Source: Mugil cephalus
Taxonomy: Eukaryota; Chordata; Actinopteri; Mugiliformes; Mugilidae
Reading direction: 5' to 3'
Assembly: GCF_022458985.1 (NCBI RefSeq)
Contig: NC_061789.1
Span: forward strand, 19,944,357-20,008,356
Length of the DNA: 64,000 nucleotides
In this document: positions 47,238 to 58,854 of the stretch, one piece after another
Numbering within the stretch: position 1 is the stretch's first letter
Layout of the letters: each line of letters opens with the position of its first letter
Translations under genes and position numbers: made by a program
The notes under the pieces: generated by a model
The model's database searches: none
What the model saw: only the letters and a program-made list of their open reading frames with translations
What the model was told of the DNA's origin: nothing

Positions 47238-49175
47238 CCCTACATCCTCAAGTCTTAATTCAGACTCACAGGTCCAGGTTGTGTCTATATTTTATGTAAT
47301 AAACTCTTAGAGATTTATTTAAAGTAACCCCATTTCTTCTCATCTTTTTTTTTTTTTTCTCTGCTGCTTAAGTAACTTACACAATCTGTGGAAGGATTTG
47401 CAGTCGAAAGGGGACACGCGTCAGTGTTCGCTCACCAGAGACACTGGAGAAATCTCGCAGACAAAGATATTACTGGATGGAGAAAGTTGCAACAGACACA
47501 CAAACAAAATGCGCACAGTACACACGAGGCTGCACGTACACACTGATGAGACAAAGACAGAGATACAAACACAGTTAATCCTCTCAAAGAAGAGTTAGAG
47601 AAGGGTGAGGCAGGAGAGAGTGGTGGATGGGAGAGGAATCGGGGTGGGCGGCAGATGGCCAGAGCAACGTCAATCCTTTTCATTCTTCCCAGACAGCATA
47701 AGGGCACCGTGGGTAATTGCGAGCGGGGCTGACGTTAGATTCGGCTCCCTGCACGTCACAGAGGAGAGCTGAGCGAGGCAGAGCAGAAAGGTGACGCGCT
47801 GCAGCTCAGCGCTCTGCAGAAAACCTCACACTTAAGGTTTTTAAATCCACTTTGGTTCTGTTTGCCTGGTTGGTGGTGTCTGGCGAATGAGGCATTAATC
47901 TGCCCTGCAGCATGAGAGAGACGCCCCTCCAACACATGACATGGGGATATCACACCATCTACAGGAATTTAATTACAGCCGACACCACTGTGGAGTTGAG
48001 CGTGTGTATATATGAGTGTGGAGGGTTTGGGGAGTTAAAAGGAGCTTTGTGTGCTCCGTAACGCTTTCTTTTCTTTACTTAGGCTCTAATTGAACGTTAT
48101 CTCAAGTCTCTAGTTGTTATTTCAAGACACAGATAAAGGCAGATTTGGTAGTTATAATGAGAAACTCACGTTAATTGATGTTTTTTTTTTATCGGCCAGT
48201 GGAAAAACATGAGACTCTTGCAGCTGTGGAATCGTTAATGCTGATTAATCTGATGATTTTTAAATTGATGTGCAAAAACTATCACAGAAATTTCCAAGAG
48301 TTTTAGAGCTGTTAGAGCTTACAGATGTCTGTCTTTGTAAGAGGTACAGACCATGATTGCAAAAATATGCAGTTTAAGTTGTTATAAAGAAGAGTATTCA
48401 AAGACTGCAATCATTTAAAAGTTCAGTATGCTTAGACAAAAAGACAATAAACCCACTGATTGTTCCTGTTCTTGAACTAATCTTCATGTTGATTTTAGTC
48501 AGTCTGGAGCTTTAGAAAAGTAAATGAAATGTTATTTGATTTAATTTTTAAAAAAACTAAATGAGTTTATTGACTAAACATCATGTTTCTGTCATGATAG
48601 TGCTAACTGCAGAAATAGCCATTTCTTATCCCAGAAACTAAATAGTTCCTTTTTTTTTTCTTTGCCAAACTGAAATGAGTATAATATAAATCGTCCTTAT
48701 GGGATAAACGAGCAGGATCATTTCAAGATGTCTTAAAATTCCTCTGTGTGATATTACAGTAAATGAAACCCAGTGGCAGCAGGAGGGAGACGCCGATGTC
48801 CAGTTTTAAAACTCAGGCTGACATCTAGAGGAGAGATCACTCGTCACATGATGCAGAGCTCAGCGAAGGCTGCAGATAACACAACTCTGACATTTCACGA
48901 CTTTTCCGACCAGAAACCTAAAAGAACGTGACGCATCCAGAGTCTAGTGTGCGCCTCCCTCTGAAGATACTGTATACACGTCCCTTGATGCTTTTAAAAA
49001 GTTGTTTAGATTTGAGCACACATCATCACATTCTCCCAGAGTCACTGCACGGGGAGTCATGTGGAAGGAATTCAGAAATCCATGACATGAGTGATCAAAT
49101 ATGACCTTTACTTAAGTAAAAGAAGATGTATACATATACATAACTGCATCGCAATATTCACAGGTAACGCTACAT
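47238..49175 (+). repeat. Duplicated non-coding block, copy A
   Basis: Aligns in the same orientation with 54220-55872. Parts are strongly similar (47391-47820 with 54331-54780), the middle is diverged with insertions and deletions totalling about 250 bases, and 48931-49152 matches 55623-55844 with one difference in 222 bases. No protein gene spans the block. It contains CRE-like TGACGTTA and CACGTCAC motifs near 47731-47760. Confidence 0.9.
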
Positions 49176-49235
49176 GCATATGACAAATTATTAATGTGCA
49201 ATTTAAAACATCTTTAATTAAACTGCTCTTTAGTA

Positions 49236-49643
49236 CAGGAGTGTAAAACTCATTTTAGTTCAGGGGCCACACACAGTCCAATTTGATCTCAAGGGGCCAG
49301 ACCAGTTTAACAAGTGTATTAACCTATAAATAAAGACAACACTATGACGACTGTGAATGTTTCCCTTTGTTTTAGTAAAAGTGCATTACAAAAATGTTTA
49401 CATTTAACAAAGTGCAAAACATGTAATGAACAACTGGACATTGAAAAAGAAGTGCAGTTCTGTTTAGTTCTAGGTCTCAGTGTTGTGTTGTGTCCGCAAC
49501 TCTTCCTAAAACTGTGTGAAACCTTGGAATCGCAGTTACTTTTGTTGAAAGAAATTACAGTATATTACTTCAGTGTAATATTAGCACTCTGCAGATTCAT
49601 CCCGCGGCCACATTAAATGCGGGTCATATGTTTCACACCCGTG
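49236..49643. mobile_element. Non-autonomous hAT element with 8-base target duplication
   Basis: Ends CAGGAGTGTAAAACTCATTT and, on the opposite strand, CACGGGTGTGAAACATATGA. Flanks CTTTAGTA (49228-49235) and CTTTTGTA (49644-49651) match at 7 of 8 bases, as expected for a hAT target-site duplication. The interior (TTCAGGGGCCACACACAGTC, CCCGCGGCCACATT) matches a high-copy fish family. No transposase. Confidence 0.88.
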
Positions 49644-52021
49644 CTTTTGTACATTCACTTCTCTTACCCTCGGAAAATGTTCAGTTTCAGTAACGACAAA
49701 TATTCACACAGGAGGAATCTGCACTATTTGAAATTGTGTCTCGAGAATATAAAACTTGGACAGCTTCGAAAGAAGATCACTTTCTAGGAATGACTATGAC
49801 TTCATTGAGACATTTCTCTGCTCTGCAATCATCTGACATCTTAGAAAAGAATTAAGAATTAAAAAAACTTACTCTCTCTTAGAGTACACACAACGAAACC
49901 AATTAAGACCTGAAAACATTCTGTTAAGAATTACCAATTAATGAAGCTGGTGTTTATGTTCCTCCTCCGCTCGACTTTTTCACACTAATCTTTTAGCACA
50001 ACCTTTACTACACACATGTGCACTGTGTTGCCCCGACCTTGTGCCACCAGAGCCAAGTCAACTACAGAGGCAGAGGGCAGACTTGTATGGACAGTCAGTG
50101 GGAGCTGAGAACTTATTTGGTAAAGCAGCGTATTGTCCAGACCAACCCCAAAGGCCAGCATGTTGTATTCATCACTTTATACTGTGGTAAACACACAGGG
50201 AGTTTGAGATGTCGCTGTCACTGTTATTTTGTTTAAGATTATTCACAAAACATCCTGTCTGACTTCACTGGTCAGACTCGTCTTTTCTGCTCAATGGAAG
50301 CATAAACCCTTTCAGCATTGTCCAATTTGTGCTGCAGTGGAGCACCATAACAGATTAACCTGTGTCAGGTCACTGATCCTATGGAACGCTTCATCTCGAC
50401 ACGTGAGACGTTTATTTACACAGCACTGTGCTTTCAGAGTGACGCGCTCTTTCTCTTACTCCGACAGGAGAACAGGATGGGGGAGCATTCCGTCACAGAG
50501 GTGTTGTGATGATCAGGCTGCAGGTTCACCACGGAGCTTGTCTTCTTAGGTGTTGTCAGATCACACATGTAACCTTCAGCCTACACTTGTGCCAAGAACA
50601 TTAAGTAAGATTGTGAAACAAGAAAAATGATTGAACTCTCCGGGCATTGCGCCAAAGACTCCTCCTTCCTCACATACTATTACCCTGCGCTCTCAAGATG
50701 TGAGAGTCATGGGCAGACACATACCACCGCACCACCACATCCTCCCATCCTGTCGTGTGAACCTGAACTCGTGCTGAAACAAAATCTCTCAGTGAGTTCC
50801 ATCTCCATATACTGGATATCCACAGGATTGGTGGTGTCTCTCATTGCTACATGCCTGCATGCCCGCCGGTTGAGAAGTATGTGTACTGAACACGCTTCCC
50901 TTGCCTAAAGGGATCACAACAGCTTAAGTGGTTTGGGCAACCTTATGTTGCTTCTTTGACACTCCATGTAGAGGCATTCTTGGCTGGTTAAACTTTATAT
51001 CTGTGGTCCGTCATAAAAGGCTGTCCCAAAGTGGAACGACCCTCGTCGAGACGGGTCCAGACTGTCCCCATTGTCCATAACATAGGTCCCTACCAGGCCA
51101 AAAATGATTGTATTTCAGCCTCTTAATTTACTAATGTTTGTTTAAATCTTTATTTTGGTGTATTTTTAAATTAATGCTGCTCAGGTTTTTAAGACAGATG
51201 GAAAATAAACTGCTTGGAGGACCAAGCAGAAGCTTAAGCATTGCATCAAAAGCTGGAAAACATCCTCTTTTACTTATTGGGGCAAAATACTCCAAGGTTT
51301 TTTCACACTGTGTAATTCTAGGCTGTCTGGGCCGTGCAGTAAGTCCACAGTTGTGAGAGACACACAGTGAAATATGTGGTTGTATATCTGAAAGGGTGCT
51401 GATAGATCACATGGAGAGACATGTGAGCATTGGCGACCAAAGAATGCCTGCAGTCCAATTCAGGCTGTGTCAGAAATTTAGGAGCGTGTTTTCAGGCTGT
51501 GACTGCAGAGAGGAGAGTGGTCCAGAAACCAGCCAAACAAACTGTGACATAAATTACGCAAATTATCCCACCCTATCCCACCCCGCTTGATTTAGCCAAG
51601 AGATGGTGTGGGTGAGGACAGCAGATATAGTGTTTTCATCTCGTGCAATGCAAAGGTTAGCGAAAGTGAAAAAAACACATGTTGTGACACCACTGTCCCC
51701 AGTGTTCATGAGTGTGGACCCACTTCCTTGCATTGGTCACTGCCGTTTTCGCTTAACTAATATTTCGCTCTCCGCTACATCCACCAGTTACAAAGAAATG
51801 TTGGATATACAATGTGCTTATTTATTTATTTTTTCCTACTCTCATCATCCTGTGGGACCGCTTTATGGAGCCGTGGGCATGGCAACTTGTAGTCATCAAG
51901 ACTCACATCCTGTTTCTATAGCACCAAATAACAAACTAAAACTAAACTTATCAGAAAAAAGGACACTTCAGTCTGCATCAGTGTTACATTAACTACCCAA
52001 AATGAGAGAAACTAAAAGTCA

Positions 52022-52145
52022 CACTGCATGGCAAAAGAAAAGTCGCCACCAAAAATAAAGGTGACACGCTCTAATATCTGGTTGGACTGCTTTTAGCTGT
52101 GATTACAGCAGCATTTTATGTGGCATTGTTTCAGTGAACTTCTGT
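52022..52145 (-). mobile_element. Tc1-type terminal fragment
   Basis: Begins CACTGCATGGCAAAAGAAAA and continues with TGTGATTACAGCAGCATTTT, the reverse complement of the right end of the element at 37723-38541. Truncated at the other side. Confidence 0.7.
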
Positions 52146-52254
52146 AACGTCACAAGATGTATTTCCATTCAGTGTTGCATTCATTTTTCACCAAGATCTT
52201 GTATTGTCTGTGTATCTGACTGTACTTCATTGTTTTAGTTTGGCCCGAGTTCCA

Positions 52255-52380
52255 TCCACTGACATGGAGGAGGTGGTGCTTATGACCTATACTGCAGCCA
52301 GTCAGCAGAGGGAGCTCTCCATGCTTTGGCTTCACTTTTAAGGAGCTGTTCCGCCATCTATCCTTTTACAATCTGTGGTC
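52255..52380 (+). repeat. High-copy teleost dispersed repeat fragment
   Basis: TGACCTATACTGCAGCCAGT, then TTTGGCTTCACTTTTAAGGAGCTG and CCATCTAT. The same phrases recur in many fish genomes, often in untranslated regions. The class is unknown to me. Confidence 0.65.
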
Positions 52381-52599
52381 TCACCAATCCTGATATTACA
52401 CACCCACCACTCTGCATTCTGCATTATGGTAAGGCTCCTGAATGTCCTGTTGCTTCGTACAGTGCTGGATGATCGTAGCTATCTGATTACTTTCCATGGC
52501 TTGAGTCAAGCAACATTTATAAGCGCCACCCCATCCAGCCCCATCCAGTGCTTCATACTCTCCATCTATTACATGAAAAATGCAACTCTATGCCTTCAG

Positions 52600-53060
52600 T
52601 GTGTTGTTGACAGTGTCAGAGAGGACCAGCATCATGACATGTATGTGGTTGGTTGTGTGGAGGTCGAAGACCTGTCTGCTGACAAGTCTTTTGAAGTTCT
52701 CTGGATGGGTGACCAGACTGAACTCATCCATCAGACAGGTGGGAACTTTAGATGTGTCTGGCCTGGAATTACTGCCCCCAAGTCAGGAAATTACCTCAGT
52801 TAATCTCTCTGAGCAGGTCAAGGAGGAGTTTTGTGCTTGAAATCATTTGGTTTAATTTGCATGTGAACTTACTCTCTGTGAGTAAATGTGGTTAAAAAGC
52901 TGCCTGTGTTGTGTGTCCAGGTCTAAAGAAGAGGAAGGCTGCAAGCACCCAGCAGAGTCCTGTCGCACGCACAAAGGTTTTATTATTAAGCAGACTCAGG
53001 TTGCTCTTGATGCAGAAGGAAACAGCCTCCTCCAGCTCAGCTGTAAGTGGTTTCAGAGTT
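52600..53060 (+). other. Unresolved open frames, possible decayed exon(s)
   Basis: The frame at 52375-52803 ends in GCVEVEDLSADKSFEVLWMG and VWPGITAPKSG. At 52921 an acceptor-like GTGTGTCCAG is followed by GLKKRKAASTQQSPVARTK. I recognise no family. It may be part of a repeat or a decayed gene piece. Confidence 0.2.
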
Positions 53061-54219
53061 TGTGTAATTCTTACTTGGGTTAATTATAATTGACAATCCC
53101 TGTTTGTGTTTTACAGAGTAAAAACAGGCTGTTTGTCAGCTGTGCCAGGAAGTGATTTTACTGGCTGGACTTTGTTAACTTTTTCTTTTTCCCTTTAGCT
53201 AATCAATCTAAGCTTAACTTATATAATTTTCACTCATGAACATTGTAGATTATTGGCATTTCCTCTTATAAATGTCCCCCCACAGAGACTCCCAAGTGAT
53301 CCACCTGTTTAAAAACCATGTTGATTTAAAGAGACTTCTCTGACTCAGCGTGCTTGAGGTGAACTGGGGACACTGAGTGTCTGACACTGACCTTAACCTA
53401 ACTGTAAACGTAGACTCAGAGGCCTTGATGTGGATTCATAATGTCCGTATATTCAAACTTTAACCACTTCTAGCACAGTTCTGCCAGATGCTGTAACTTG
53501 TAAATTGGCCCTCACTCCTCACTACAGAGCCATTGTGGGGTTTTGTACATATAAAAAGGATAAATAGAATATTCATGATGATTTGAATATTCTTCACAGT
53601 TACTATAATGACAGCACAGCACGGATAATGAAGTGTCTCAAAGACAGTAAGAAAATGTTAAATACGGCAGAGGTGGTCTCTCACAACAGGCTAGTGTAAG
53701 TTGTGTATTTTTCACTTTTCACTAGACAAATTAAAAGGACCAAATTGTTCTAAAGAATTTCTAGGCAGTTGATTTGATGCTGGCAAAAGAACCTAAACTA
53801 TTCATTTGTGGCCGACTTGATGTTTAATCTGATTTCTATTCAGTGACTTAAATCTATAGATAAAACACTGAAAGTCCTCAAATTTGACATCCAGGTTTTA
53901 TAAAATCCATAAATTACAGTTTCCCCACTTTACTGAAGAATAATACAAACAGAACAGTGCATTGCCAGTGCACCTCTGTGCAGCTCCAAGCATCTTTTAA
54001 CAGGGTGTCAGTGCCATCCATAGGCACTGCCTCAATACTCTGGAAGCACCCACCAAACTGCTTACTCCCCCCTGTGGACAATGTCAGTAATAACACATTG
54101 ACTTGTCCATTCAATGCACTGTTCCTCTGTACAGGACGCCAGAACATAGAGTGCCTGAACAAAAAGTTCAGCTGAATGAACTCATGATTGATGCCCAACA
54201 TGAGTGACTGATCAATCTT

Positions 54220-55872
54220 CCCTACATCCTCAAGTCTTAATTAAGGTCCAGGTTGTGTGTATATTACATGTCAATCTTAGAGATTTTTTAAGAGTTTTCT
54301 CTTCTGCTTAAGTAACTTGCACAAACTGTGGAAGGATTTGCAGTCGAAAGGGGACACACGTCAGTGTTCGCTCACCAGAGACGCAGGAGAAACCCCGCAG
54401 ACAAAGCTATTACTGGATGGAGAAAGTTGCAGCAGACACACAAACAAACAACAACAACAACAAAAGACACGGAACACACGAGGCTGCACAAATACACTGA
54501 TGAGACAAAGACAGAGATACAAACACAGTTAATCCTCTCAAAGAAGAGTTAGAGAAAGGCGAGGCAGGAGAGAGTGGTGGATGGGAGAGGAATCGGGGTG
54601 GGTGGCAGATGGCCAGAGCAACGTCAATCCTTTTCATTCTTCCCAGACAGCATAAGGGCACCGTGGGTAATTGCGAGCGGGGCTGACGTTAGATTTGACT
54701 CCCTGCACGTCACAGAGGAGAGCTGAGCGAGGCAGAGCAGAAAGGTGACGCGCTGCAGCTCAGAGCTCTGCAGAAAACCTAACCTAAACCTAAATTCACT
54801 TTTGTGTTGGTGTCTGGGGAATGAGGCACTAATCCCCGCCTCATGCCCGTAGCATGAGAGAAAGAGAGAGAGAGCTGCCTCTCCAACACATCACATAGGG
54901 GATATCACACCATCTAAGACTACAGGAATTTAATCAGGGTGCGTGTGCATTGAAGATTTCAGTGAGTTACAGAGAGTTTCATCCGCTCCAAAGCACTTTC
55001 TGTTACTTCTTTGTTTTATTGAAATGTATGCAGTTTAATATATCTCATCTCACTCTGAAATGAAAGCACAGACCATCTGAAGTTAAAAAAAAATAATAAT
55101 AATCATGGAATCAATATATAACCCAAAATGTATTCTATATATAAAGTTATATATATAAAGTTCTTTCCAATTTTGTTGCAGAAGTTCCCAGAAATGTGTG
55201 GCACTTGTAGGATGCTTTGCTCTCAGTCTTCTGTCCAGTTCGTCACAAACTCAAAAAAATATTTGATTTCCATTTCTTATTAATAATTAATTAATTAATT
55301 AAGTTACTAATTGTATAATTAAGCCACAAGCTTTCTGAAGGAAGCTGAACTGCGTTTTTCATTTTTGACAAAATCTTCGCCGCATGGCATAAATGAGGAG
55401 AAACATTTTAGGATGAAACATCTGAATACTCTGAAGTCTTCTATGGCAGCTACCGGTAAATCAAGTCCACTTGCAACCGGAGAAAGACAGATGTCCCGGT
55501 TTTAAAACTACAGCTGTCTGACATCTAGAGGAGAGCTCACTCATCGCACGAAGCAGAGTTCAGCTCTGACTCAGGATTTGTTTTTGAAATTTCACAACTT
55601 TCCTGAAAAGAAAAGTAATCTGACGCATCCAGAGTCTAGTGTGCGCCTCCCTCTGAAGATACTGTATACACGTCCCTTGATGCTTTTAAAAAGTTGTTTA
55701 GATTTGAGCACACATCATCACATTCTCCCAGAGTCACTGCACGGGGAGTCATGTGGAAGGAATTCAGAAATCCATGACATGAGTGATCAAATATGACCTT
55801 TACTTAAGTAAAAGAAGACGTATACATATACATAACTGCATCACGAAACTTGCAGGCCACACTACATTCACA
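54220..55872 (+). repeat. Duplicated non-coding block, copy B
   Basis: Partner of 47238-49175, offset by 6940 bases at its start and 6692 at its end. It has gained CAACAACAAC and GAGAGA tracts. The core 55623-55844 is almost unchanged relative to copy A. Confidence 0.9.
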
Positions 55873-57162
55873 CGGTCAGGACAAAATGCAGAGGCTTTTT
55901 CTACATTCATTGAGTTTCACTGCTGCTTTAAGGCAAAGAATATCAAAAGTTTGGACACTTCAGTGAGAAAGTGTGTCCAAACGTTTGACCGGTGGTGTGT
56001 TTCCTATTTGAGAATGAACACACTTTGGCAAGTAGCAGTATCAATATCACCCCCAAAAACTCCAAATAAAATAAACCCCTTGTCTGTTTTCAGCCCACTA
56101 AACACTGACACGTTTGACAAAATATACACAGACTCCATAACGTTCTGCCGAACGCCACAAACCTCTGAAGCTCTGTGGGAATCTGGGTTTCAGTATGAAC
56201 ATAACATCAGACTAACTGACATCTCAGTTAGAGACATTCATCTAAGAATGAACCATTTACAGATAATATAAATGCAAATACGTTGACATATAATTGATAA
56301 ATAATATATATATGGCCTCTTAGTGTCTCTTCTGTTTTTGATATGTCTTCTCTACTCCTTAATTTCCACACCTTCATCACACCAATAAAAAGTGTTTAAG
56401 ACTTAAAAAACATTCACACTGTGTAGTTTTACAGAGAAAGGTGAGGTCACTGGTGATGTTCAAGAAATGTCTCGCTGGGGCAGAAGCCCCTGGATCAGCC
56501 TCTCCGCCGTGACAAAAAAGTCAACTGCCTCTGAACGATGTCAGACCAGAGATCAGATTTCTCCGTATCTGAGCTGTATCGGTTTCACTGTTTAGCTGCG
56601 CAACATATAAACTGGATCTGGACCAACGACATGTACTCTGTCTGCACCGCGGTCAGCCGGTGTGCAACTTCTTTGTAGTCGTAGTCAGTGTGAGATTGCA
56701 GCACCGCATTTGTGCCATAACTCTGACAAGTATAAGGCATCGACACCCACTCATTCACCTGCTGTATGAGTAGAGGAGCAAATGATGAAGTTATCTTCTT
56801 TGGACGTCTGTCTCACTCTCTAACTTCATGTTACAGCAGCAGAGGCGTCGGTCACAGTTCTGTTCGTAGTTTACATTTATTTTTTAGCGTCAGTGTTTCC
56901 GCCAAGTAGTCCTGATCTACACTTGTGACTGAATTTAATATTTGCTGGAATGAAAAACAAGTTCCACATTTTCCAAGTTTTTTTTTTTTTTTTTTGGTAT
57001 ATATAAAATAAATTACATTAAATTAATTAGATTTTTTGGCCCAACTTACCTAGATGGTAAGAGAATTCAATTTGTTCAAAGCTAATCATACAAGGAATAG
57101 GAGATATACAGATTCCAGTAAAATATCTCCTTTCAATGAAACTTTACTTTCTGTACTGCATT

Positions 57163-57549
57163 TACACCGATCAGCCACAACATTAAAACCACTGACAGGA
57201 GAAGTAAATAATATTGATCATTTTGTGACAATTCAGTGTTCTGCTTGGAAACCTTTGGACCTGATATTCATGTGGATGTTACACTCCCTAATGATCCCAG
57301 CTGGATGCGTCCTGACACAGACACAAACATGTAGAACAACACAAGGTGTTGACCTGGCCTCAAAATTCACTAGATCACTAGATCCCAAACTGATCAGGTG
57401 TCTCTCCTCAAACCACGGGACCCAAAGATTCCCACTAACAACATTGTGTTGCCAGACGCCAAAGGACACCCTCAGAAGGCCCATGTCCATTCTCTGATGA
57501 GTCAGAATCAAAATTAGAGAGGAGGTCATAATGTTATGCCTGATCGGTA
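57163..57549. mobile_element. MITE-like DNA element (CCGATCAG..CATAAC termini)
   Basis: Left end CACCGATCAGCCACAACATT, right end on the opposite strand CCGATCAGGCATAACATTAT, with TA at each side. Imperfect inverted repeats of about 25 bases, no transposase. A well-known high-copy type in teleosts, probably Tc1/mariner-mobilised. Confidence 0.82.
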
Positions 57550-57699
57550 TGTGCTATAGGATTTTGTTGGGGTAAATGGGGTATATATAAATGGGGTAAG
57601 ACTTGCAGCGAGATACAAGGAGACACATACATATTTGTTTTGCTAGGGACACAGAGAAAGGGGCTGCGAGTTATTTTTCTGTGCAGCTGCTGGATTTCT

Positions 57700-57705
57700 T
57701 TTATT
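57700..57705 (-). terminator. Candidate poly(A) signal for kcna7
   Basis: TTTATT on + (AATAAA on -), about 215 bases downstream of the kcna7 stop. Confidence 0.4.
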
Positions 57706-57921
57706 TGAGGTGGATAGACTATGCCTTGAAGTATTTGGAAATATGAGTTATATCAAAGATTTATATACAGATGCTTCCTGTAAACACCCAAAAGACTCAG
57801 AGGTAAAAACCTAGATCACATGAGAGGCACAATCCTGGTTTGTGTCAGCATTCATGCATTACGCTGCCATTGCTGCTTTCGTCCTTGTTGTTTCAGTGTA
57901 AATCTAGAGCCGCTGTGCCGG

Positions 57922-58854
57922 TCAGACCTGAGTGACCAGAGGTTCTTTAAGGTAGAAGTTTATCCCTCTCTGATCACCAGTTGCCTGTCCGGAACAAAGC
58001 CCAGCCAGCAGACTCCTGTTGAGCAGAGGGCAGACAGGCCTGTTCTGCTCATACAAGGGAGCGTAATCTGCAATGTATTCAGGTTCCTCATCCATTCCTT
58101 CCTCATCGTCTTCCTCTTCGTCGTCCCCTCTGTCCTTTTCCCAGAGCGACGTTGTGATATGGTGGTACTCCCTAGTGTCCTCACACTCCATCCCTCTGTG
58201 GTAGAAGTAGCTGAAGTTGGACACAATGACAGGCACGGGCAGAGAGATGGTGAGCACGCCGGCGATTGCGCACATGGATCCCACCAACTTTCCTCCAACG
58301 GTCCCTGGACACATGTCCCCGTAGCCGACAGTCGTCATGGACACCACGGCCCACCAGAAAGCCTCAGGTATGCTGGTAAAGAGCGTGCCAGGACTGTCCA
58401 CCTCAGCAAAGTAGACAGCACTGGAAAAGAGGATGACGCCAATGAAGAGGAAGAAGATGAGCAGGGCAAGCTCTCGCAGGCTGGCCTTCAGCGTCTGGCC
58501 CAGGATCTGGAGGCCTTTGGAGTGACGAGAGAGCTTGAAGATCCTGAAGACTCTCACCAGCCTGATGACCCTGATGAGGGCCAGGGACACTGACGGCTGC
58601 GAGCCTTTGTCCTTTGCCAGCTCCGTGCCCAGCGTGACAAAATAAGGCATGATGGCAAAGAAGTCGATGATGTTCATGATGTCCTTGAAGAAGTGCACCT
58701 TGCTCGGAGCGCTGATGAAGCGCATGATGAGTTCAAAGGAGAACCAGCAGATGCAGATCGTCTCTACTATGAAGAATGGGTCGTGGAAAGGAGTGAACCC
58801 AGATGGGACCGTGATGGTTTCATTCAGGTTGTTGTGAGTGATAGTAATGGACTG
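57922..58854 (-). CDS. kcna7: kcna7 exon 2 (S2 to C-terminus)
   Basis: Acceptor TTGTTTTACAG on the minus strand, then [20 protein letters not shown]; 310 codons and stop. It holds S2-S6, the selectivity filter and the PDZ tail. The 1.7-kb intron between the exons (58855-60549) holds a teleost repeat fragment and T/C-rich stretches only. Confidence 0.95.
   Translation of the reverse strand, partial: QSITITHNNLNETITVPSGFTPFHDPFFIVETICICWFSFELIMRFISAPSKVHFFKDIMNIIDFFAIMPYFVTLGTELAKDKGSQPSVSLALIRVIRLVRVFRIFKLSRHSKGLQILGQTLKASLRELALLIFFLFIGVILFSSAVYFAEVDSPGTLFTSIPEAFWWAVVSMTTVGYGDMCPGTVGGKLVGSMCAIAGVLTISLPVPVIVSNFSYFYHRGMECEDTREYHHITTSLWEKDRGDDEEEDDEEGMDEEPEYIADYAPLYEQNRPVCPLLNRSLLAGLCSGQATGDQRGINFYLKEPLVTQV

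Larger units (their letters stand above)
45936..57921. other. 12-kb gene-poor interval between the transporter and kcna7
   Basis: Contains the transporter's 3' UTR (poly(A) signals at 46907-46912 and 47298-47303), a foldback element, the two copies of a duplicated block, a hAT element, a Tc1-type fragment, a high-copy teleost repeat and a MITE, each listed separately. At 49645-52020 I see nothing recognisable. At 52381-53060 are open frames of unclear meaning. 53100-54215 and 55875-57160 are AT-rich with nothing recognised. Confidence 0.6.
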
